This document shows, piece after piece, positions 1 to 7,386 of a stretch of DNA of 64,000 nucleotides. A program made the position numbers and the translations under genes. Position 1 is the stretch's first letter; each line of letters starts with the position of its first letter. The notes beneath the pieces were generated by a model. That model made no database searches and was not told where the DNA came from. It saw only the letters and a program-made list of their open reading frames with translations. This stretch comes from JARIHD01 sp964503715 (GTDB taxonomy: Bacteria; Patescibacteriota; Saccharimonadia; Saccharimonadales; UBA4665): assembly GCA_964503715.1 (NCBI GenBank), contig CAZDAD010000001.1:1-64000 (forward strand), given 5' to 3'.

Positions 1-45
1 GGTCTGGCTCCGGGGACTGGATTCGAACCAGCGACCTAGTGGTTA

Positions 46-593
46 CACTTATTCTCTATTTTCATAGAGGCGTGGACTATCTCATCTTGTCTGGGACAAG
101 TTGGGCGCTTGTGAAGGATTATTGTTGGGCTCACCTTCTAGTCTCTGAACCTTCCAAGATCTCTTGACCCAATCTTGGCTTGGCTGCGGATTAGCGTATC
201 AACTTAAAAAGTTAATTTAGCCTTCCCGCAATTCACCCAATTTTCACTACTTGGTCACCCAAGTAGGCTGCTTATAGCCCGCGTGAATCTCTCTATGACA
301 ATTTGCGCAAAGGAGTACGCATTTATCGGCTTCATTCTTGTTCTTCTCCCAGGAACGCGTAAGCCCACTAGAAGAAATCCCAAAATCCTTTGATTGTGCA
401 TCCATATGATGCAAGTCTAGGGCATTTATACAAGAGTTGTAACCGCACAAAATGCATGACCCGCCTTTATATTCGACAAGTTTTTGTCTAATTGTCTGGC
501 GTCTTTTTGCAACTGCCTTTTTGAGGTATTCAGCACGATCGGCATACTTTCGACTGTCTGGCATACATATGATTGTATGCCATAGTGTGTCGC
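46..593 (-). ncRNA. group I self-splicing intron
   Basis: A 548-nt intron in the tRNA-Asn anticodon loop. The 5' exon ends in U and the intron ends in G, as group I splicing requires. The 3' third (246 down to 46) holds the conserved core in order: a P element (AATTGCGGGAA), a Q element (CCGCAGCCAAGCC), an R/P7 element (GTTCAGAGACTA) and an S element (AAGATGAGATAGTCC). These resemble the Tetrahymena-type core more than the short cyanobacterial tRNA-Leu introns. The 5' part holds a hairpin (GGCATAC/GTATGCC) and an HNH ORF. I could not draw a convincing P1 or internal guide sequence by eye. Confidence 0.9.
247..564 (-). CDS. HNH homing endonuclease encoded in the tRNA-Asn intron
   Basis: A 105-residue protein with a basic N-terminal helix (residues 5-30) followed by a compact HNH nuclease fold. 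Zinc-binding pairs are CILC (C37, C40) and CANC (C86, C89). The catalytic histidines are in LHHMD (H52/H53) and CHREIH (H90/H94). Proteins of this type cut intron-less alleles so that the intron copies itself into them. The ORF lies upstream of the catalytic core, so translation need not disrupt folding of the core. No Shine-Dalgarno is visible, and the ATG lies inside the 3' arm of the GGCATAC/GTATGCC stem, which could limit translation. It appears intact, so the intron may still be mobile. Confidence 0.85.
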   Translation of the reverse strand: MPDSRKYADRAEYLKKAVAKRRQTIRQKLVEYKGGSCILCGYNSCINALDLHHMDAQSKDFGISSSGLTRSWEKNKNEADKCVLLCANCHREIHAGYKQPTWVTK

Positions 594-681
594 ACAGCCA
601 CCCGCTCTACCGCTGAGCTACCCCGGAATATAAAAAAAGAAAGGTACATCACCCACGATTCCTCGGGGCGAACTGGTGTCG

Positions 682-710
682 ATTATACCGAAGATTGCCT
701 TACTCTGCAA
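682..710 (-). promoter_or_regulatory. promoter of tRNA-Asn
   Basis: TTGCAG, 17 nt, TATAAT on the minus strand. The -10 box ends 54 nt before the mature tRNA 5' end, leaving a processed leader. Confidence 0.75.
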
Positions 711-773
711 GGCAATAACACGCCGAATCCGCTAGCTTGTATGACATAGTACAGAGCAAATCTCTACTCGCAC

Positions 774-2387
774 TTATTTGGAACTCTTGCCACGCTCATG
801 CTGAAAGGCTCTTACCTCTTCGGCGAGTTCTTCCATTGACACGCCTCCCTGTTTCTGGCCTGTGGCAGCATGTGCTCGCGCCTTTTTCTCAAGACTGCGA
901 CGGATTACTTCGGAAAGTTCTGCACCGCTGAACTGCTCGCTTTTGTCGGCAAGAGCATCCCAGTCGATGTCATCGGCAAATAATTTTCGGTCCGCAACTT
1001 TTTCGGCTTTGTTGGCGTGTATCTTGCATATATCTATGCGGTCTTGCTTCTCTGGTAGCTGCATTTTGACTGTTCGGTCGAACCGTCCTGGTCGAAGAAG
1101 GGCTTTGTCGATAGCTTCTAGCCGATTCGTTGACGCAACGACCATTATATTGTCGTTGGCTTTCATGCCATCTAGGTTTTGTAAAACAACGCTTATTACG
1201 CGCTGTGATGCTTCATGGGCATTGTTTCTGTCGGGCGTGATAGCGTCAATTTCGTCAAAATATATAATGCTACGTGGTTCCTTGGCAGCAGCGTCGAATA
1301 TATTTTGCATTTTTCTTTCTGAGTCTCCATACCACATAGAAGATACATCTGTTGGTGTTATGGCAAAGAAAGCAGAATCTGCTTGAGATGCTAATAGTTT
1401 GGCGGCTAGGGTCTTGCCGGTACCCGGAGGTCCGTATAGTAGTACACCTTTTGGTGGCTGAGTCCCGTAGCTACGGTAAATATCTGGATTGGCAAAAGCT
1501 AAAGCTAGGCCCTCTATCTCGTGTTTGGCCTCAAGTTGTCCCCCAATTTCATCGAAGGAGACTTTTGGTCGCTCCACGCCAAACTCATCTTGGATGTTGC
1601 TCGGAGTATCAATGGCCTCGGCACTACGGCGGCTCCTGATGTTTATCTCGGTCTGAGGTACGTCTGTCTTACTCCACTGGATTGTCGTATTGATGGCGTG
1701 CTCCAAACCGTCAACTATGTCGCCCATACCGCTCTGAACGTTGTGTGAGGTGTATTTGGGCGGATCTATTGCAACCAATCTCTCTTTGTAGCCCTCAGGG
1801 ATGTAGCTGTTGCTGACATAGAGGTATTTTTCTGCTTGATACGAGTCTCGGCTTCTACTGATTACGATTTGGCTGCCATTGGCTCCTACGGCTACAAAAG
1901 ACCCGTCGCCCTTTTCGGTGAAGATTGTATTATTCTGTTCAGCAAACGACTTGTACATTTGTTTTAGACGGTTGTAGGTCTTTTCGGCGGGGTTCTTGAC
2001 GCCACCAAGTAGTGAGAAGCCCACTCGACCGACTAGATAGAACACAGTACCGTCCTCAAATGCCTCGGATTGAGTCTCGAGCCTTACGGAATCGAGTGGC
2101 AATGGTAGCATTGCATCACACAAAATATCTTCTGAATCTTTTGGTGAAACTGATGTTGGATCGATATTGATTGATACAACCCTATCGGGTGCGGCAAAAG
2201 TTGGGGTCTTAGGTTCGCAAGTTTCAACAATGTTCTTGTCGTCTACTGGCACATCATGGATAGCGGTTTCTGTACTAGCTATGTCCAAATCCATCGATTT
2301 GCTAACAGCTGGTGTTGCTAGGTGTTTAGACACGCCCTGTCCAGGGGTGGGCTGTTGCTCACGTTTCCGAAAGATAGCAAAACTCAT
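774..2387 (-). CDS. AAA+ ATPase (single AAA module, Cdc48/FtsH-like)
   Basis: A 537-residue protein with one classic AAA module in its C-terminal half: Walker A GPPGTGKT (about residues 319-326), Walker B IIYFDEIDAI, sensor region VVASTNRLEAID and arginine fingers in RPGRFDR. The first 280 residues are unlike FtsH (no membrane segment, no HExxH protease) and have no domain I recognise; there is a polar linker rich in D, S and T at 30-90. By family it should form a hexameric unfoldase or remodeller; the substrate is unknown. It lies 58 nt downstream of smpB in the same direction, which hints at protein quality control but proves nothing. No proteasome subunit is in the window. Confidence 0.85.
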   Translation of the reverse strand: MSFAIFRKREQQPTPGQGVSKHLATPAVSKSMDLDIASTETAIHDVPVDDKNIVETCEPKTPTFAAPDRVVSINIDPTSVSPKDSEDILCDAMLPLPLDSVRLETQSEAFEDGTVFYLVGRVGFSLLGGVKNPAEKTYNRLKQMYKSFAEQNNTIFTEKGDGSFVAVGANGSQIVISRSRDSYQAEKYLYVSNSYIPEGYKERLVAIDPPKYTSHNVQSGMGDIVDGLEHAINTTIQWSKTDVPQTEINIRSRRSAEAIDTPSNIQDEFGVERPKVSFDEIGGQLEAKHEIEGLALAFANPDIYRSYGTQPPKGVLLYGPPGTGKTLAAKLLASQADSAFFAITPTDVSSMWYGDSERKMQNIFDAAAKEPRSIIYFDEIDAITPDRNNAHEASQRVISVVLQNLDGMKANDNIMVVASTNRLEAIDKALLRPGRFDRTVKMQLPEKQDRIDICKIHANKAEKVADRKLFADDIDWDALADKSEQFSGAELSEVIRRSLEKKARAHAATGQKQGGVSMEELAEEVRAFQHERGKSSK

Positions 2388-2445
2388 TTACTGTATTATG
2401 ACATAAAAACGTCGCTAAATCAATAACAAAACGCCAGTTATTAGT

Positions 2446-2913
2446 CTAGCGGCTTCTCTTTACGAGCGAGCTGACCAGCCTGTCATTTTCTCTTTTTTTG
2501 ATGACCTGTCGCTTGTCGTAGCGTTTTCTGCCCTGTCCCAGTGCAATACGTACTTTAATGTGCCGACCCTGCGTCAGTATCTCGAGCGGAACGATAGTGC
2601 GCCCCTGTTGCTTGGCTGCAATCAGATTGTCGATGTCACGCCGCTTAACTAGCAGCTTTCGGGAACGGGTTTGTTCATTTTCTGCCACAGCAACGCCCCT
2701 CGAGCCAACAATAGTCGAGTTAAGTAGCCACAGTTCGCTATCTTTGACGGTGACATAGGATCCACGAAGATGCCCGTGCCCCATACGCAGGGCCTTGGTC
2801 TCGCCGCCTGTCAGAACTATACCTGCCACTAATGAGTCACCGAGCTCGTAGTCATGTCGGGCGCGGCGGTTCTGGATTTGTTTAGGCTGGTTGCTCTGAC
2901 CTTTTTTCTTCAC
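2446..2913 (-). CDS. smpB: SsrA-binding protein SmpB
   Basis: SmpB binds tmRNA and brings it to stalled ribosomes for trans-translation. Family signatures are RRARHDYELGD near the N terminus, AGIVLTGGETKALR, GSYVTV, ELWLLN, RKLLVKRRDI, the LGQGRKRYDKR segment and a basic C-terminal tail. I chose the GTG at 2913 (155 aa, normal length) over the TTG at 2946 because a TTCACT-N17-TACAAT promoter ends 9 nt before the GTG, so transcription would begin downstream of the TTG. The canonical GxEVKSLR is GGETKALR here. The tmRNA gene itself was not found in this window. Confidence 0.92.
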   Translation of the reverse strand: MKKKGQSNQPKQIQNRRARHDYELGDSLVAGIVLTGGETKALRMGHGHLRGSYVTVKDSELWLLNSTIVGSRGVAVAENEQTRSRKLLVKRRDIDNLIAAKQQGRTIVPLEILTQGRHIKVRIALGQGRKRYDKRQVIKKRENDRLVSSLVKRSR

Positions 2914-2922
2914 AATCTTTAC

Positions 2923-2951
2923 ATTGTAACTTACAGAGGTAAACAAGTGAA
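2923..2951 (-). promoter_or_regulatory. promoter of smpB, near-leaderless
   Basis: TTCACT (2951-2946), 17 nt, TACAAT (2928-2923). Nine nt separate the -10 box from the GTG, so the mRNA leader would be about 0-3 nt. Confidence 0.5.
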
Positions 2952-2961
2952 CATCTATAAC

Positions 2962-3918
2962 TCAAAGTAGGTTTTCTCGGACCGCCTGCCAAATAGTCGT
3001 ATCGCCGCTTGCATAGCGCCAACACCACCACTCACCACCCCATAAATCTATTGGATACAAACCTGTTTTGCGGGCCTTGCGCAGGTTGTTGGTTATGTCG
3101 GTTGTGCTCATTGATTTGTCTTGCTCTGCGGTACTCATTTCCCATATATTTTTGGGCCCCCATGGCTCCATTTGGAGCTCGTGTATGAAACTAGATTGAC
3201 CGAGTAACTTGTTCAGGTAGGCACGGACTTGGTGTACAAAAGCATAGTGGCCAGAAGCCGTATAGCGATGTTTACTGTAGTTGTACACAGTGTGGTAGTA
3301 AGAGAAGCCTACTATGTCGGGGATTGGTTGCCTCAGTGGTATGCCCCATGAGTTGCTAGTGCTCATAATCACGGGTCGTGAAAGATCAAGGTTCTTGACT
3401 AGCAAATATTCGTCACGCAGACGCTTGCGGTCTATTTCGCTTCGTAGGCCAAAGCTACGCAGTAGCGCCTCGTTCTCAAGCTGATATGATACGATGCATG
3501 ATCGACCCTGGTATCTAGTTACAACTTTTTCAATAAAGGATAATAGCGCAGCACTACGTTCGTCCTGTGGAAGTTGCCACGCCCATTCAGGCCAATGGTT
3601 TTCGGGCCAGCGCGGCTGTCGAGCGCCGAGGCATAGCGTGATTATTCCTCCAGACTTCTCTATTCTACTAATCTGTTTATCAAGCGCCGCAAAATCTAGT
3701 GTGCCTCTGTCTGGTTCGAGCTCATCCCAGTAGCTCATCAGCCTAAAGCGTCTAAATCCTGCGTGCTTAATGAGCCACTTCAGAGTGTCGTCAGCATTTA
3801 ATCCGAAACTCCGACATTGCTTAACAGAAAAACTTACACCGTAGAGGTTTGGCGGTATTATTTTGGGGTCTATAGCTTTTATTGGTGAGGCTTGAATACT
3901 TCTTTGGCTGTGTTCCAT
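2962..3918 (-). CDS. clan GH-A glycoside hydrolase-like protein, soluble paralogue
   Basis: A 318-residue TIM-barrel-type hydrolase and a close paralogue of the preceding gene. Shared blocks are YGVSFS, SYWDELEPDRGTLDF, ARQPRWPE, SYQLENEAL, HELQMEPW and IDLWGGEWWCWRY. In clan GH-A the Asn-Glu of LENEAL is the acid/base and the Glu of the HELQMEPW strand is the candidate nucleophile. Unlike its neighbour it has no membrane segment or signal peptide, so it should be cytoplasmic. Its start lies 40 nt inside the upstream gene, which implies translational coupling. The exact GH family and substrate cannot be told by eye. Confidence 0.75.
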   Translation of the reverse strand: MEHSQRSIQASPIKAIDPKIIPPNLYGVSFSVKQCRSFGLNADDTLKWLIKHAGFRRFRLMSYWDELEPDRGTLDFAALDKQISRIEKSGGIITLCLGARQPRWPENHWPEWAWQLPQDERSAALLSFIEKVVTRYQGRSCIVSYQLENEALLRSFGLRSEIDRKRLRDEYLLVKNLDLSRPVIMSTSNSWGIPLRQPIPDIVGFSYYHTVYNYSKHRYTASGHYAFVHQVRAYLNKLLGQSSFIHELQMEPWGPKNIWEMSTAEQDKSMSTTDITNNLRKARKTGLYPIDLWGGEWWCWRYASGDTTIWQAVRENLL

Positions 3919-4976
3919 ACACTGTCGTCGTGGAGTACTACTTTACGGTAATACCAGTACTCTCCGCCCCATAAGTCTATCTCACGCATGCCGATTTTGC
4001 GAGCAAATGAAATATAATCTCTGAATCGCTTCTCGTTAAATGACTTGTTCTGTTCGTCGATAGTTGTATCTGTAATGCTGTGACCTGATGGTGGCCATGG
4101 TTCCATTTGCAATTCGTGAATCATGGAATCACGCCCAAGCAGTGCCTTCTGCCACCCCGCTAAGGCTCCGTAATACCAAGCGGGAAATGGATAGGAGAAG
4201 TAGTTGTGTGTGATTGTTGAGTCAAACACTCGCCTATATACCGAGAAACCAAAAATATCTGGTCGAGGCTTACCAATGGGCAATGTGGTTAGGTTGTCGC
4301 TACGGCTCATAATTACGGGATGCACTGGGTCTAGTTTTTTGATTAAGTCTAGCTCAGCCTGCATACGGTTGCGATCATAGTCCTTACACTCGCCAAAGGT
4401 CTTGAGCAGTGCCTCATTTTCAAGTTGGTAACTTACCAGCGCAGGAGATTCCCTGTATCTTTCGACTACAGCTTGGATGTAGCTCATCAGGTGAGCTTGC
4501 CATTTGCCGTCAGGTAATTTTTCTACCCAATCTGGTGTGTGGCATTCAGGCCAACGAGGCTGCCTGAGGCCAACTGCTAGGGTAACAGTTGCACCTGCTT
4601 CCTCTGCTTTATTAAATTCCCAGTCGAGGGTTGTGAAGTCATATTTACCCTGCACTGGCTCACTTTCGTTCCAAAAGCTTGCGTAGCGTAGGTGCCTGAC
4701 CCCTAGGTCATTTATATATGCGTCTAGCACATCGCGTGGGTTAAGGCCGAGACTCTGAGCGTAGCTGGGCATGAAGCTCACACCGTAGACATACGGCTTA
4801 TCACGTAACGTCCAAGCATACCACTGAGACACTGCATATGAGCTAGAGGTTATTAGTATAAGCAGCGCAGCAACGGACAAAGTAATTCGATGGAAAATAC
4901 TTTTACGCCAATACTTTTTGGCTCTTTTAGGCAAGGCGCTTATGTTTTTTTGTGTTCGTGTTATGAGTTTTTGCAT
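3879..4976 (-). CDS. clan GH-A glycoside hydrolase-like protein, membrane-anchored paralogue
   Basis: A 365-residue protein with a basic N terminus and one membrane segment (about residues 31-50), then a barrel of the same type as its downstream paralogue. Candidate catalytic residues are N187-E188 in the LENEAL block (acid/base) and E288 or E292 in HELQMEPW (nucleophile). FWNESEPVQGKYDF at 101-114 is the usual clan GH-A strand-2 region. The anchor places the catalytic domain outside the cell, so it could act on host or own surface glycans. The start is only 15 nt from the divergent glycosyltransferase start, so the two promoters must overlap the coding regions. Confidence 0.75.
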   Translation of the reverse strand: MQKLITRTQKNISALPKRAKKYWRKSIFHRITLSVAALLILITSSSYAVSQWYAWTLRDKPYVYGVSFMPSYAQSLGLNPRDVLDAYINDLGVRHLRYASFWNESEPVQGKYDFTTLDWEFNKAEEAGATVTLAVGLRQPRWPECHTPDWVEKLPDGKWQAHLMSYIQAVVERYRESPALVSYQLENEALLKTFGECKDYDRNRMQAELDLIKKLDPVHPVIMSRSDNLTTLPIGKPRPDIFGFSVYRRVFDSTITHNYFSYPFPAWYYGALAGWQKALLGRDSMIHELQMEPWPPSGHSITDTTIDEQNKSFNEKRFRDYISFARKIGMREIDLWGGEYWYYRKVVLHDDSVWNTAKEVFKPHQ

Positions 4977-4991
4977 GTAAAATGGTATGTA

Positions 4992-5873
4992 ATGAATAAA
5001 GTTAGTGCGCGTGAAAGCGTTAGCATTATTATACCAGCTTATAACGAAGCTGACATCATTGGAAATTGTCTGGATTCAATTGCGGCTCAGACAGTTGCGC
5101 CCAAAGAAGTTATAGTTGTAGATAATAACTGCACCGATAACACTGTAGTCATAGCTTTGAGGTACCCATTCGTCAAGGTCGTAACAGAACCTAAGCAAGG
5201 GATTATTGCTGCTCGAAATAAGGGCTTCGGAGTTGCTAAGGGTACTATTCTGGCGAGAATTAATGCCGATGTCGTGCTTGAACCAAACTGGGTTGAGGCA
5301 GTAATCGATGGTTTTACTGACAGTCGGGTTGAAGCTGTTACTGGTTCGGCATGGACCCATGCCCTGTTTAACACCGATGAGCCAAAGACAAAGCTCTACG
5401 CTTATGGCTATACTTTCGGAGCTGAAGTTGTATTTGGAGTACGCATACTATGGGGTGCTAATATGGCCCTGAGACGTTCTGTATGGCTGTCCATATCTGA
5501 TCATGCCTGCCTGAATGACAAAAAAGTACACGAGGACCAAGATATATCTTTGCTCGTGGCTGGTAGGGGCGGAATTGTAAAGATGTGCCCCAAGATGTGC
5601 GTTACTACTAACGAAGAAAGTTATTTCTACTGGCCGAAGTTCCAAGAATACTGGCGTAGGCAGTTCAAGACAAAGCGCTGGCACGAAAAACGGGGGACTT
5701 ATCAATCTGAACACATCCGTCTGATATCTCCTTTGGGAATAATCTGGCGTATGCCATTTGCACTTGGCTACTGTGGTTTTGTGGGTTTATCGCTTGCACA
5801 TTATTCTGCAAAGCGTTCAATGCTCGCCATCAAGAAGATCCGAAAGCTCATCAAAGCGACACTGCAGGCATAA
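4992..5873 (+). CDS. family 2 glycosyltransferase
   Basis: A GT-A fold enzyme of 293 residues that should transfer a sugar from a nucleotide donor. It opens with SVSIIIPAYNEAD, has VIVVDNNCTDNT for nucleotide binding, and NAD in the DxD position of ARINADVVLEP. An EDQDISLL block precedes the WRRQFKTKRW helix typical of the acceptor side. A hydrophobic stretch near the C terminus may touch the membrane. I chose the ATG at 4992 over an upstream ATG at 4890 because the protein homology begins here and the longer form would overlap the divergent gene. The acceptor is unknown. Confidence 0.82.
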   Translation: MNKVSARESVSIIIPAYNEADIIGNCLDSIAAQTVAPKEVIVVDNNCTDNTVVIALRYPFVKVVTEPKQGIIAARNKGFGVAKGTILARINADVVLEPNWVEAVIDGFTDSRVEAVTGSAWTHALFNTDEPKTKLYAYGYTFGAEVVFGVRILWGANMALRRSVWLSISDHACLNDKKVHEDQDISLLVAGRGGIVKMCPKMCVTTNEESYFYWPKFQEYWRRQFKTKRWHEKRGTYQSEHIRLISPLGIIWRMPFALGYCGFVGLSLAHYSAKRSMLAIKKIRKLIKATLQA

Positions 5874-6456
5874 GACTGTTGGTCTGCTTCAGTCCATCAT
5901 TATCGGTCACTTCGCAATTACTCCATAGACCGACCGATTTGTTTTTGGCATCATTTTCGGCCGCTACAAATTCGGCCTTTTTAGTGAATGGAAAACGGGT
6001 GTAGGCGAAGCCGTACCCATTAGATATCAGAACCTTTTCGACTAGCCTACCATCATCAAGATATACATAGCGGAGCAATCGGTTGTAGCGATCACGATTT
6101 TGATTTTGGGGATCTGCTTCGAGTCTGACTTTTGTGTTGCCAATAAGATTTTTGACGTAAGCGGCGGCGGCTGGTCCATAGCATTGGACTGGTGTATCTG
6201 GTTTGTGGGTTTCGGGTGTATCAATACCTATCATACGGACAGTCTCATCTTTGCCATCCATATCTACGGCTATTGTGTCACCATCTATAAAGCGCGTTAC
6301 TTTGTACTGGCCGTTGGCATTAGGGCTACTGGTGCTTGGCAGGTTTATCCAGCCCTTGTTGCTGGCGACCATTATGGCAACAACGACTACTAAGCTAACA
6401 AACTCAGCCGTTTTACGAGATATTAGCCTATAACGATGTACACGTATGAAAAACAT
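5851..6456 (-). CDS. membrane-anchored thermonuclease (SNase family)
   Basis: A 201-residue staphylococcal-nuclease homologue. After a basic N terminus a membrane segment (about 18-34) anchors it, with the nuclease outside. Catalytic features are FIDGDTIAV (metal-binding Asp), VRMIGIDTPE (first Arg and general-base Glu) and RDRYNRLLRYVY (second Arg). The C-terminal VGLW motif is present. It would cleave extracellular DNA and RNA, a plausible way for a nucleotide-scavenging epibiont to obtain precursors. Its 3' end overlaps the convergent glycosyltransferase by 23 nt. Confidence 0.9.
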   Translation of the reverse strand: MFFIRVHRYRLISRKTAEFVSLVVVVAIMVASNKGWINLPSTSSPNANGQYKVTRFIDGDTIAVDMDGKDETVRMIGIDTPETHKPDTPVQCYGPAAAAYVKNLIGNTKVRLEADPQNQNRDRYNRLLRYVYLDDGRLVEKVLISNGYGFAYTRFPFTKKAEFVAAENDAKNKSVGLWSNCEVTDNDGLKQTNSLMPAVSL

Positions 6457-6465
6457 ACAATTAAA

Positions 6466-7035
6466 TTAGTAATCTATGCCTTTGTTTGCAAGAAATTTTT
6501 CATCGTAGTGATGCTTTATCTTGTGCATGTCTGTGGCTATATCAACCAGATCCAACAACTCTTCAGGAAAATTTCGACCCGTAAGGCATAGGCTTGTTTT
6601 TGGGGACCTGTTAACTAGTATTTTTTTGAGCTGGCTTACTTCTATAAGGCCATCATGAACAGCGTTATTAATTTCGTCACATATGACTAAGTCATAGTCG
6701 CCACTAGTAGCAGCACGTAGGGCCTCGTTGAAAGTATCTAGGGCAGCTTGTCTATGTTGGGTGTCGGTTACGCCCTTGGCGCTGATATCGCCCGCCCTGT
6801 AGAATCCTTTACCTCCCTTATAAAAATAGAGCTTTGTCTCATAGACTGGGTTTATGGCACTTATGAACTTGTGCTCGCCTACCTCCCAATGCTTGACGAA
6901 TTGTATAAAGGCAACCCTCCAACCTGTCCCTAGGGCACGAGCGAGCAGTCCAATGCTAGCGCTGGTCTTGCCCTTACCTTCCCCCGTGTAGACAACAACC
7001 ACTGATTGCTTGGTTTTAAAATCCTCAAAAGTCAT
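6466..7035 (-). CDS. cobO: corrinoid adenosyltransferase, CobA/BtuR type
   Basis: A 189-residue P-loop enzyme that transfers adenosyl from ATP to reduced corrinoids to make coenzyme B12. Diagnostic parts are VVVYTGEGKGKTSASIG (P-loop), WRVAFIQFVKHW, DYDLVICDEINNA and the late LTGRNFPEELL segment. No cobalamin synthesis genes are nearby, so it probably works on salvaged corrinoid, perhaps for a B12-dependent enzyme encoded elsewhere. The start is ATG 7035: an extended -10 box (TGATATACT) ends only 4 nt before the alternative ATG at 7062, so that ATG would not be transcribed; GGGGGA precedes ATG 7035. Confidence 0.88.
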   Translation of the reverse strand: MTFEDFKTKQSVVVVYTGEGKGKTSASIGLLARALGTGWRVAFIQFVKHWEVGEHKFISAINPVYETKLYFYKGGKGFYRAGDISAKGVTDTQHRQAALDTFNEALRAATSGDYDLVICDEINNAVHDGLIEVSQLKKILVNRSPKTSLCLTGRNFPEELLDLVDIATDMHKIKHHYDEKFLANKGIDY

Positions 7036-7066
7036 GTTTGTTTGTCCCCCGACTATGTACATGTTT

Positions 7067-7075
7067 AGTATATCA
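7067..7075 (-). promoter_or_regulatory. extended -10 promoter of cobO
   Basis: TGATATACT on the minus strand. It lies within the region of the divergent atp promoter, whose palindromic TTGCAA starts 4 nt away, so the two promoters should interfere. Confidence 0.5.
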
Positions 7076-7104
7076 TTGCAAGTCTAATATCCCCCTGTTA
7101 TAGT
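7076..7104 (+). promoter_or_regulatory. promoter of the ATP synthase operon
   Basis: TTGCAA, 17 nt, TATAGT. The -10 box directly abuts an ATG at 7105, so transcription should begin near 7111, past that codon. The usable start is then the ATG at 7114, giving a nearly leaderless mRNA. Confidence 0.7.
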
Positions 7105-7113
7105 ATGAACGAA

Positions 7114-7386
7114 ATGACCCGTAAGGCCGCCGCACCATCGACGACTTCTGAAGCTGGTGATCAACGCCAGCTTAGTGTTGGTACTGTAGCGCTCGACCTG
7201 CTCGATACGGCGTGGCGTCTAACCGTGCCAGTAGTTGTGTTTGTCCTTGTGGGCATCTGGGCAGACAATAAACTTAGCAGCGCACCGGTATTCACGGGCT
7301 CAGGTACATTATTGGGTTTTGTCATAGGTTTCAAACTTCTACTTAAGCAGCTATCGGCAGTAGAAAATGAAGGAAGGTATAAATAG
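7114..7386 (+). CDS. AtpI/AtpZ-type small membrane protein of the ATP synthase operon
   Basis: A 90-residue protein with two membrane helices: WRLTVPVVVFVLVGIWADNKL and the following GTLLGFVIGFKLLLKQL, joined by a short loop. This is the AtpZ/AtpI arrangement. In other bacteria such proteins help assemble the c-ring or carry divalent cations. The N-terminal 30 residues are polar and probably disordered. It is first in the atp operon, and its stop overlaps the atpB GTG by 1 nt. The start at 7114 rather than 7105 is chosen from the promoter position. Confidence 0.78.
   Translation: MTRKAAAPSTTSEAGDQRQLSVGTVALDLLDTAWRLTVPVVVFVLVGIWADNKLSSAPVFTGSGTLLGFVIGFKLLLKQLSAVENEGRYK

Larger units (their letters stand above)
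5..627 (-). tRNA. tRNA-Asn(GTT) interrupted by a group I intron
   Basis: Two exons, 627-594 and 45-5, join into a 75-nt tRNA with encoded CCA. The acceptor stem is TCCGGGG/CCCCGGA with G73. The anticodon stem GGTGG/CCACT closes the loop CTGTTAA, giving anticodon GTT, and the T-loop is TTCGAAT. The intron at 46-593 falls between positions 35 and 36, splitting the anticodon itself, so no functional tRNA-Asn can form without splicing. Only one exon junction restores the loop, so the boundaries are unambiguous. A consensus promoter lies about 55 nt upstream. Confidence 0.93.

Noticed and set aside
862..1386. 174-codon ORF opposite the AAA+ gene
   Set aside because: Antisense shadow of a conserved gene, with serine- and arginine-rich composition and no homologous motif.
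774..2387. Proteasome-activating ATPase implying a bacterial proteasome
   Set aside because: No 20S subunit, Pup or HbYX-type C terminus is seen; the protein ends in ERGKSSK. Only the general AAA fold is supported.
2914..2946. TTG start of smpB adding 11 residues
   Set aside because: A promoter overlaps these codons, and the SmpB family starts near the GTG.
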